DNA from: Linnemannia schmuckeri
Lineage: Eukaryota > Mortierellomycota > Mortierellomycetes > Mortierellales > Mortierellaceae
Reading direction: 5' to 3'
Length of the DNA stretch: 64,000 nt
NCBI GenBank assembly: GCA_029449235.1
Contig: JANATG010000004.1
Span: 248,001 to 312,000, forward strand
The number at the start of each line of letters is the position of its first letter. Within the stretch, counting starts at the first letter, position 1. The position numbers were made by a program, and so were the translations under genes. The notes beneath the pieces were generated by a model, which was not told the DNA's origin, did not search any database, and saw only the letters and a list, made by a program, of their open reading frames with translations. Shown here piece after piece: positions 34,233-43,611 of this stretch.

Positions 34233-35446
34233 ATCCTGGATTCAATCGAAGCGAGTCGATGAAGGTTGTTGTATGGTTTTTGCACCGACACTCAATGACT
34301 TTGTTAGTCTTGAGCGATCTCTTTTGTTGTTTGAGAATAAACAAAACGCGTCGAAAAAAAAGAAAAAGCTCCTTTTGAAACAGTTAGTGTAAAAAGAAAA
34401 TGTGTTAGAGATGATTGCTTGATGTTTATTCTCCTTGTTTTTCTGGCATCTATACCAATATTAAAAGTTAGGGAAGGAAGGAGGAGGGAGGAGAGAGATT
34501 GAGAGACCAAAGTGCATGGAAGAGGGAGAATGGCACTATTAGAATAAGGCAGTGTATGGCATTGTACTTGGGATACTTTGAAGACAATGCTCCCTCCTTT
34601 TTCATCTTCAAGGAAACTGGCGATCAACAGAAGATCAATCCCCATCTAACCCCTCTGCCCTAATCTCGATTTGATTTTGATACCCCGTCCAGCACTGTGT
34701 CTGTGCCTCTTAGACATCAGAAATACCTTTTGATCAAGACTAATAAATGATCGTCGTAAAAGCATAGGAAAAGACCTTTTCAACAAAATAACCACTCTTT
34801 GCCTATCCTCCTGCTGCTTGAATGGGCAAGTCTGGTAGAAGCTACCGTAATAAATAAAACAAAGCAACAATCAAACAGGCAAACGGTCAAAGCCTACTCA
34901 AGATGTAAATAGGGGTAGAAAGTAATAAAAAATAAAAAATAAAAAACGCAGTTGGCGGAGAGGGTTGGCGGAGAGGGTTGGCGGAGAGGGTTGGAACGAA
35001 CAAAAGTATGCATCTTTGTCGTCGTTGTTATCTTGGGGGAAGAGCTTACCAGGCGGTAAATTAAGTCCTCCCGCACTATCTCCCTCGCTCACAAGAAAGA
35101 AAAAAAGTTAGGAACGACGCTGTGCGCAATAAACAGTGAGGGTGGATAAAACCTTCTTTCGTACTCGCATCCCGCAAGGAGGGAGACGGTGCATTCATCC
35201 CTTTTTAGTTTCTGAGCATGATGGTGCTCTATTTGAAAAGGATCAGAGCAATGGGATGATCCATGCGATGTCACCCGCCTTCACCCGCGCCTCTTTCACC
35301 CACTGTTTCCCCTTACTCAGCTCTCTCTCTTTCTCTCGCTCCCACATTCATCCGTTTCCCTTTCACCACACCCCCATTCCTCATCATCTCTTACTTCTTT
35401 CTCATCCACTCTCATTCATCATCCACACTCTCATTCGCAGGACATA
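34233..35446. other. Intergenic region upstream of paralogue F
   Basis: About 1.2 kb. Downstream of the CBM14 gene it is AT-rich (likely 3'UTR to about 34350). A 13-base unit, gttggcggagagg, is repeated three times in tandem at 34951-34989 after an AT-rich aataaaa run. The last 170 bases are CT-rich, the leader of paralogue F. No gene seen. Confidence 0.55.
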
Positions 35447-37287
35447 ATGTCAACAGACACAGAAAAGCCTCACGTTCTTATTGTCGGCGGTGGCCTGGGT
35501 GGTCTTATGCTAGGCGCCTTGTTGGAAAAGGCTGCCGTACCTTATCTTATTTTTGAGCGTGCCACTACCATCAAGCCTCTTGGTATGTCCCTCTCCCTCC
35601 CTCTCTCCCCCCTGCTGCGTCAGTGTCACTGCGAACAACATCGACTCCCCCCCTCTAACAAAGACCAATTGATATTCTTCTAATCAATAGGATCTGCCTT
35701 ATCTCTTGGTAGCCAGCTTCTACCTCTTTTCGAGCAGTTGAGGATAAAAGATATCCTTATCGCCCAAGGGAAACGAGCCAACTTGTCAAAAGCAATCACA
35801 GAGTCTGGCGAGACCATTCTGACAATGGACTACAGTACTATGGAAGAATTGTACGTGTAGAATTATAAGTCAAATTGTTGACCCTCCCAAGCAACAGCTT
35901 AATTCACAAGAGTACTGACGATCTCTTATTTGCATGCACCTTTACCATTGTAGCGGTGGATACTCTAAATATGTCGTCTCTCGCCCTCTCCTGTACGACA
36001 TCTTACTCTCTCTAGTTCCACCAGAAAAGATCTTGTTTGGGAAACGAGTACTAAACATAACCGAGAACAAGGATAAAGTGACGATCCAAACGGCAGATAA
36101 CTCGGAGTACACGGGCGATATCCTGGTCGGGGCTGACGGTGCGTACAGTGCAATTCGTCAACGGCTCTTTGAGCGACTCAAGCAGGAAGGCAGTCTACCC
36201 AGAGTGGATCAGGAGGATCTGCCTTTCAACGTTACTTGCCTTGTGGGGCAGACGGAACAGTTGGATCCAGAGGAATTCCCGGAGCTCAAGGACCCCGACT
36301 GTCATTTTGTAGGTACTCTGGGTGACAACAGACCCTACACATGGACGCTTTTCTCGACAGCGTCTTTTTCCGTGTGCTGGATGGTAATGCATCACTTGGA
36401 CTCGGTCAGCACCAAACTCGCACATGAGCAGCGATTCCGACAATCGGAGAACTCGGAGTGGGGATCCTACGCTGCCCAGACCATGTGTGACGAGACACGA
36501 GACTTTCCTATTCCGTTCGGCAAGGAAAAGATGACGTTGGGAGACCTGTATGATCGGACACCCAAGGATCTCATCTCCAAGGTCATGCTGGAGGAGAAGG
36601 TATTCAAAACTTGGCACCATGGACGTACAGTTCTCATTGGCGATGGTAGGTGTCTTTTGAGTTGATCAATATTTGTCCATATATGTGGATCATGAAAATG
36701 AGAGAATCCCTCTTTTTTTTTAACGAATTAATTATCTTGATCCTTTTGTTTATGGTGCAGCTTGCCACAAATTCAATCCTTCAGGCGGTCAAGGTGAGTG
36801 CTACTGACGCAAAAGAAATGTACATTTTTTTTGCAACTTAAATTTCGTTCGTGTACTCATCACGCCGCTACTTTTTTTTTCTCCTCTTATAGGGGCAATC
36901 GCAGCGATGCAGGATTCCCTCGCGTTGGCCAACCTCATCTACGCCCTCCCTTCCAACTCCTCGACAGAGATCGAAAAGGCATTCAAAGAGTACCAAGACG
37001 AGAGATACGAACCTGCAGTCGCTGCCTTCAAGAGCAGTCAGATGTTGAGCAAGATCATGGATCGAGGTATCGAGGGAAAGATCGCTGTCATGGTCTCGCA
37101 GAACCTGCCTGAATTCTTGTGGAGGAAATTTGTCAGGAAATTGGTCTTGAACAGGCCACAGGCGTCGTTCTTACCGCAGGCTGAAGATAGGGGCACGGCT
37201 ACTCCTAATGTGTCGGCAAGTTCTGAGAAGGCTAGAGTTGTTTTTGAGCGACGTGCTGCTGCTGCGGCTGCTGCTGCCAGTGCTTGA
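35447..37287 (+). CDS. FAD-dependent monooxygenase, paralogue F (471 aa)
   Basis: Exons 35447-35582, 35691-35850, 35954-36645, 36761-36793 and 36893-37287 total 1416 bases, 471 residues. Motifs: GGGLGG after VLIV (the Rossmann turn is GGG instead of GAG), GDILVGADGAYSAIRQ, and GDACHKFNPSGGQG. The exon layout equals that of paralogue E: no intron 3, and a 33-base exon with a phase-1 intron downstream of GGQ, so E and F are the closest pair by gene structure. The helix after the second motif reads MQDSLALAN instead of MHDAI[A/V]LAN, so the otherwise invariant His is Gln. The C-terminus ends in an alanine run. Expected to be a soluble NAD(P)H-dependent monooxygenase; substrate unknown. Confidence 0.92.
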
Positions 37288-37567
37288 TCATTTCTTAGCG
37301 AGCGTTAGTTTTACAACAACTTGGATGATAATAATAACCGCTCCAAATTCCGAGAGAACTGATGAGGAAGTGAGACCAACAAGGCTGATTCCTGCTAAGT
37401 GAGTTGGTGGGATCTCTTTCCTTCCAGCCTGGAGCGCTCGTTGTTTAGGTGATTTACGTCATATGTGGTTATAGAAAAATATGATGGACTGTCCAATTTC
37501 TTCTTGTAACTCGCGGTGTTCCTGACTAGACATGCGCGCTTCATAGCAAAGGCTATTCTCTTGCTAC
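37288..37567. other. 3' flank of paralogue F
   Basis: About 280 bases of probable 3'UTR and spacer; nothing recognisable. Confidence 0.5.
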
Positions 37568-37873
37568 CTAGCTGCTGTCGTACTTGTCAGGTCTCACAGA
37601 AGACTGAGATATTTCATAAAAGGAAGGAGAGAGTTTTGCGTGGACGATCATAACGAATGGATCGTTACCATTTGCATCCTTGAAAATATTTGACAGAATC
37701 GCATTCGCGGGTTTTGCGTAAAATCGAGTAATTAACTGATTTAGCTGATCGACCAATAGGAATGTTTGTAGTTTTGATGGATCGATAAACAACGATATCT
37801 CTCCGTCTGTTTTAAAATCTCTCAAGATTCTAACTTTTAAATGAAATATGTTAAAGTCGCCCCTTCGTTTCAC
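37568..37873 (-). CDS. Small AT-rich hypothetical ORF (101 aa), doubtful
   Basis: A minus-strand frame from ATG 37873 to TAG 37568 encodes 101 residues with a natural-looking composition (KLQTFLLVDQLNQLITRFYA, then ILSNIFKDANGNDPFVMIVH). Codon choice (TTA, AGA, ATA, AAT) is much more AT-rich than in the well supported genes here, which favour GC-ending codons. There is no leader, TATA box or neighbouring exon that I can see. It may be a decayed or recently acquired fragment, or a chance frame. No family recognised. Confidence 0.3.
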   Translation of the reverse strand: MKRRGDFNIFHLKVRILRDFKTDGEISLFIDPSKLQTFLLVDQLNQLITRFYAKPANAILSNIFKDANGNDPFVMIVHAKLSPSFYEISQSSVRPDKYDSS

Positions 37874-38536
37874 CTAGACTTGGATGGTAATGGAGTTCCT
37901 GGGCTACTTTAATGATTGTTAAACCAATCTGTAACATATTGTGCTCAGATCAATTGATCCAATGATTTTAACTTTTACATTATTCACATTTCACTTTATT
38001 CCTCTCACTCATCCATCCTCAAGTGGGCAGAGTGACCTACTCTTGTCCTTTTCTTTCACCATATATACAATCGAATAAAGATCACAGAACGCAGTCGTCT
38101 TCAACCTCACTTTGAAGATCAACCATTTTATTGGATCAGTCTTACGACAAATGATATCAACCACATAGTCCTTCCGAAATGTATCGAGCCCGGGTTTGTC
38201 GGCAAGTTTCTGGGTTGGTGATCTCGCATATTCTTAGGTGCTTGTGGGGACGGCTTCTGTCAGTGAGGATGTTTAGGTCAAGGCTGCAAGTATGGATATT
38301 TGATGAGGGTGGGGTTAAGGGGATGGCTGTTCCTGATGAGTTGAGGAATGAGTTGAGGGCGAGGAGAGGTGTTTGTCAAGAATGGTGGTGTTTCTCTGGT
38401 TTAGATTGTTGTTTTTCTCCATCTATCGTTGTACGGTCGATGGAAAAGCGGTTGACGCATTTTGCAATTGATCGGTTCTTCTTTTCATTAGGTAGTTGAG
38501 GTAGTATTCTAATTAAGTGGTCTAACGTACATGGCG
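37874..38536. other. Intergenic region downstream of the Kelch gene
   Basis: About 660 bases. A plus-strand 106-codon frame at 38179-38499 is Arg/Leu/Trp-rich and has no motif; I regard it as non-coding. Possible 3'UTR of the Kelch gene at the right end. Confidence 0.5.
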
Positions 38537-39963
38537 CTAATTTTCTTGGCGCTGTTGAGGTGAACGGATTAAATTCGCCGCACTTCCAGAGGCCGGCGTA
38601 TTACTCTGCCCTACAAACGAAATCTGTGAGTCCGCAAAGCCATTATGACTCTCTGCATAATCACTCTGCGCCACAGAAATCAATTCCGGCCCACGTGGAT
38701 TAGGAGCATAGGGACTCCCGTACATCGGTAATGGGGAGGCCATCATCATGCTGTCGTTGGTGGGATCTGAAGAAATGACTTGAGGTGAGCCGCCCAGTTG
38801 GTTTGGGAGGGGGGCAGCGGGTTTTGAGAGCCGATGATGTTCTTGCAGTTGGAGCATTGGGTATACCTGTGGGGAGCCGATCTGGCTAGCTTGGTGCTGG
38901 TGTTGGAGTGGGAGCATGGGGTATGATTGTCCGTAGCCCTGTCCTTGTCCTTGTTGCTGGGGGAGGGGTGGGTAGATTTGCCCTGAAGTCTGCATGAGAG
39001 GGTAGGGTTGAGATCCCGGGGATTGCATGAGTGGGTAGGGTAGGTTTCCGGGAGAGTGGGTAGGCGTTGGCATGGCTGCTGGGCGCACCGTCGTGCTTGT
39101 ACGCTTGCTGTTATTATTGTTGTTGCTGACGCTCGCACGTTTGCCGTTCACACTAGCAGTGACATTAACCCTCGCCCCTCCTGCAACAGCAGTAGCCGTC
39201 GAAGCTCTCGTCGCAGCAGTCGGTACCGGGACAACAGTCTGCCTCTTAGCCGCCCGCTCATTCTCCTCCGCAATCTTACGCTCCGCGGCATCCAGCACCT
39301 CCTGAACCCTATACGCGCGGTTCCGTCGAACTCGGCACACACAACAACAGATCATGATCCAGAACAACGCCGCGCCTCCGAAAACACAGCCCAGGATCAA
39401 GTTCCTGCGTTCCTCATATGTCATTTCCTTATCTTCCCCTCCAGAGTTGGAGTTTCCACGAGAACCGGAGCCTGAGCCAGAGCCAGAGGAGGAGGGCTTG
39501 GGAGGAACGAGGGGGTCAAAGTCCTTGTCAGGGTCGGGTCCCTTGAATTGGGAGAGGTATTTGTTCCGCTTGATGTCGTAGATGATGATAGGGGCGTTTA
39601 CTGTCGAAGACGCGTCCGTGCCTATTAGGCCAGACATCGAAATAAAAACAAAAATAAGAGTCAGGAGGCTAAGTATATTTGCACGTACAAATAAGCGCGA
39701 AATAGCATGTGAACAACGTTCGCCAATACAATAAAAAAATGATCCTACCTCCCCATGAGAGAAAAGTATCGTCGACAATAGTGCAGGTGGTATAGATTCG
39801 GGGGGTGGCATAATCCTGGCCGCGGGTCCAGACCATGGTAGTTAAGTCCAGGACATATATCTCGCCCATAATAGCTTGAGACGACCAGGTGAAGTGTCTG
39901 CCCCCAAATATCACTAACTTTGTCCCATCATCCGCTATAAGTCACGAAACGAACGAAAAAAGC

Positions 39964-40004
<41 letters not shown>

Positions 40005-41033
40005 AAGACTAGGTGAGTGAGGCGTTGGAAGAAGAGAAACGAAGTCGAAAGAAAACGAAAGTGTGGGAGGGAGTGGGTTGTTTTACAACATTGCTGGGAC
40101 TTACAGATAGCCATACACATGTCGGAACGCTCTCCTGGTCCGGTTCCTGTTGTTTGCTATTACAAAGAGCAAACACAATAGAGGTATATTAGTTCATGCA
40201 TAAAAAAGCAGCAAAGCGCCCTAAGACCCTCGGTATGCTAGGCAACAAAGCGTAAAAAAAATATAACTCACGAGTGCGGTCCAAGTATCGGCATCAGGGT
40301 TATAGACATTCACATCCGGTCTAACGAACGTCCCAGCGGGTTGAGCATACCCTCCGAAGTACAATATACTATTCTCTTTCGACCACCACACGGCCTTATA
40401 ATATATTGTCTGCACCACGCCCCGTGCCCCCATCGAGCTCTTCATTAACGTATCCGTCTCCCAATGATATATATACATTTGATCCAACTTGCCGTCCCCT
40501 TCAAACCCCCCTGCCATGTAGATCTTATCCTTCCTGGGATCTAACACTGCTTCGATACCGTCCTGGTCCCATTTAGGGGCAACGATACTCGAAGCCTTCC
40601 AGGTATTGGAGGCCACATCGTAGATGCGTGCAAAACTCTCGTTCGCATTGACTCCAGCCCGGAAGGCAATCATCTTAGTCCCGTTGGCATTCATGGCGAA
40701 GGGGAAATCCATGACCTTAGGTCCAGGAGCGAGTTTCTTCCATGCGGGGGTGGACCCTGCCCAGGGTACGGAGAGATCGAGGACTGCGAATTGACCGTCG
40801 CCTACAGTGGATACGGGTTGTGTGATAAAGTGCCCTTGGGATTTGACTTCGCGGACGAGTCCGCCTCCAGCGATGTAGAATTGGTTCTGGTGGCGGACGT
40901 AGGCTGCTACTGAGGCCGAGTCGATGGACGTGTATTGGGCGTGGGTTGTGTGGTGGGAGGAAAGAAGGGTGAGGGTAAGGATAAGGGTGAGGGAGAGCAC
41001 ACTACCGATGGTTACTTTTGTTGGATGGAGCAT
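38537..41033 (-). CDS. Secreted-type Kelch-repeat protein with C-terminal membrane anchor (694 aa)
   Basis: Exons 41033-40272, 40156-40105, 39934-39749 and 39621-38537 total 2085 bases, 694 residues; phases 0, 1 and 1 agree. The start is the ATG that opens a signal peptide (residues 1 to about 32, a VLSLTLILTLTLL core). Residues about 33-335 form Kelch/galactose-oxidase-like blades: repeated Gly-Gly turns (YIAGGGLV, YMAGGFEGDG, LYFGGYAQP, VIFGGRHF) each followed by Tyr and Trp positions such as ARIYDVASNTW and VNVYNPDADTW. A transmembrane helix follows at about 408-429 (LILGCVFGGAALFW... with a CCCVC run) and then a basic stop-transfer RVRRNRAYR. The 260-residue tail is Gln/Pro/Ser-rich and disordered. 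I infer a plasma-membrane or cell-surface protein with an extracellular beta-propeller. The second intron contains a very long poly-T tract on the sense strand. Confidence 0.88.
39967..40003 (-). repeat. Long homopolymer (poly-T on sense strand) in a Kelch-gene intron
   Basis: A run of about 36 A on the plus strand, that is poly-T in the sense direction, about 30 bases before the 3' splice site at 39935. It is an extreme polypyrimidine tract and probably length-polymorphic. Confidence 0.8.
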
Positions 41034-43611
41034 TATTATGATTCTGTGTGTGTGCTGTGTGGAGGTTTGTGGTCGAAGCGGCTGTGTTGATATAAGGGGA
41101 AAGGACGAGAGGAAGGGTGTGAAGGTGGTTAATGATGGTGAGGGAAAGGGTGAGAGGAAAGGAGTCAGTAAGAAGGGGTGAGCGGGTAGATGAAGGAGAG
41201 GAGAGGAGAGGAGAGGGGAAGGATGCCTCACGCATAAGCGAGGACAGAGAGGAAAAAGTTGCGGTATTGGCGGAGGAGTAAGGGCAGGAAAGAGGAACAA
41301 GGAAGGAAAAGGAAATAAGAAAAAGAAGAGAGAAAACCGATTGTCAAAAAATTTCGTATATACTTGTGAGCGAAACTAGAACCGGAGTTGATAGCCGTTG
41401 CTCTCATGCTCCCTCAACCATGGACAACCACTCTGCCCATTTTCGGTCAACATGTTGGTTTCCTTCCTTCTGCAAGGGAAGGGGAAGAGGCAAGAGGGAA
41501 GGAGAGAAGGAAATGGCAGAAGTGGGCTCAGAAGGCACGGTGGTTGCATCTCCGATACTTACAGCCTTTTTTTTTTTACTACAACTTTGGCACACGCCAT
41601 TTTACCTTCCTTTTCCTGGAGACGTGATGTGTACGACGGTAACAACAAGAAAAAGTAAGAGGAAAAGGGAGGAGAGGAAGAGAGAGGAAAAAACAAGTAA
41701 GCCAACTAGGTTTTCGATGGGCTTTGTTGTGATTTGTGTAAGAAGGAACCTTAATTTTTCATGAGTGATTGGGAGCCGTCGATTGGTTCATCTCACGAAT
41801 GTTGTCCCTTGTCGTTTTTTGGGCGATAAGTCAGCGGTAGTCATTCCCCTTCTTTTTTCGTTTGACAGGCATTTAGTCCTACAAACATCCCATGTCCGCA
41901 CCTTGTTTCGACAGTGAGGGCGATGGTTTAGCATGAGCTGCTCTGCTGTGCAGTCGCGGCGAACAACGGATCGATTTTCATGTCATTCACGCCCGTTTAC
42001 ATTTTCCTTACGTTGGGAAAGAAGGGGGAGGAGTGCTCACAAAATTATTTTTCTGTCTTTCAACCTCTCCTTCCAATCACAAGATGAGCGCAAGGTGGAC
42101 AATAATCCCACGGAGATTCAAAAATGTACTGTCCCCGGTAAAAAAAAACCTGCTCATGGCAACTCAATTGGCGACTTTAGAGTCGAAAAACTCTTTTTCT
42201 CATGGATGCTGCCAGGTGGGCGTGCATGAAAGCCATACTCCACTCCCTCCAGGTAGTGATAGTTAGACATGTTGATGAGTTTTTCGGCGGGGTCCAACTT
42301 GGCTTTGACGAAGCCATTTTGAAGAGTGATGGCCGAGTAGATCGAGATTTTGTTTTATAGAGAGACGAGGCGTTGTGTGGGGTTATTGTAAGTCGGTCGA
42401 GGTTTCGAGATGACGAAAGTCGAGTCATCCGTATGTGCGTTGTGCTTGCTTTGCTCAAAGGCAACAGAAAGTTGATCAATCCGTGCCACGATAAGGGCAA
42501 GTTGTTCTTGAAGTGCTTCATGCGACATAGGGATGGATCGATCAGCGGAGATCTAGGGGTATGCTCCAACCGTGATTAAAAGAAAGATAGAGAGTAAGGT
42601 ATCTGGAGATCCCCCCTTTTATAGTAGCAAGCGCTCCTTTTTTATTTTTATTTTTTCCTAAACAAACATGATTGCAATAAAGAAGGATACATGCATAGAT
42701 GAAAAGGAGAATTAACAGGGACAATCATTGCATCTCATTGTTTCACGGGGGAGGGCTCGCGGCAGAATTATAGGAACGTTGTCAGTTCCACAATCGGTTC
42801 TACAAAACTGGACTCTATGCGATGCAGATGCTATCCGTTAGTCCAGTGTCTATACAGTAAAGGAGACCATGTATTATTGTTATCTCTTATGAAGGGTTTG
42901 TTACCTATGCGATGCAGATGCTATCCGTTAGTCCAGTGTCTATACAGTAAAGGAGACAAAGAACAACGAACAGCTTCTACCCCACATAAATACTACTCTA
43001 GAAGAACGATCGGCTACACTACCATGACGTCATCATTCTGGAGGGTGCCACCAAATTTGTAACATCATTTCTTAAGAGCACACACACATTCATTCGCGTG
43101 AGCATGATTCAAGTTAACAAGAAAACGAACCAAATAAGGAAGAAAAAGTCGAGTCACTCATACAATAAAATAGCAGATCAACTCATCCTCTGTCTCCCTG
43201 ATCCTCATTCCCCTCCTCTTGCATTCCACTTCTTGTCATCTCATGACGGAACTCTCTCTCATCTGTCATCTCTCTACTTTACTTTGTGCCCTTCATAAAA
43301 TCTGCTTGTTTTCCTTCTTTACAAAGACAAAAAAAAAAGGAAGCGTCGCATAGCTGTAGCACCGCCACACCTGTCATCTTTTTTCAATCGTATTCAGCTC
43401 TGCCCCGAAGTGATTGGGTCCCTTCACAGGGCGTCACTTCACTCTCACTCTTGCATCAAGAACAATCATTGACCTTCCGCACAAAAGTGTTTGTTAATGT
43501 ACAAAAACAGATGTATTAAAAACTCTAGCAACGAAAGCGCAAAAGAAAAAATGAAAAGAAAATGAACCTGAAAACATAATTAAGAAAAGAAAAAAAAAAG
43601 AAAGGAACTAT
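41034..43611. other. Divergent/upstream intergenic region of the Kelch gene
   Basis: About 2.6 kb. Next to the Kelch gene is a purine-rich block (CT-rich on its sense strand, 41140-41330). A 57-codon minus-strand ORF at 42528-42355 (MSHEALQEQLALIVARIDQL) with an open stretch below it reads like the coiled-coil start of a mobile-element protein, but it is short. A 53-base perfect direct repeat lies at 42815-42957. No complete gene is supported. Confidence 0.5.
42815..42957 (+). repeat. 53-bp perfect direct repeat with 37-bp spacer
   Basis: 42815-42867 and 42905-42957 are identical over 53 bases, beginning ctatgcgatgcagatgctat and ending cagtaaaggagac. Copies are 90 bases apart. Perfect identity implies a recent event or ongoing homogenisation. 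Confidence 0.9.

Noticed and set aside
38179..38499. A 106-codon plus-strand frame downstream of the Kelch gene
   Set aside because: Arg/Trp-rich translation of G-rich DNA, with no motif and no promoter signals.
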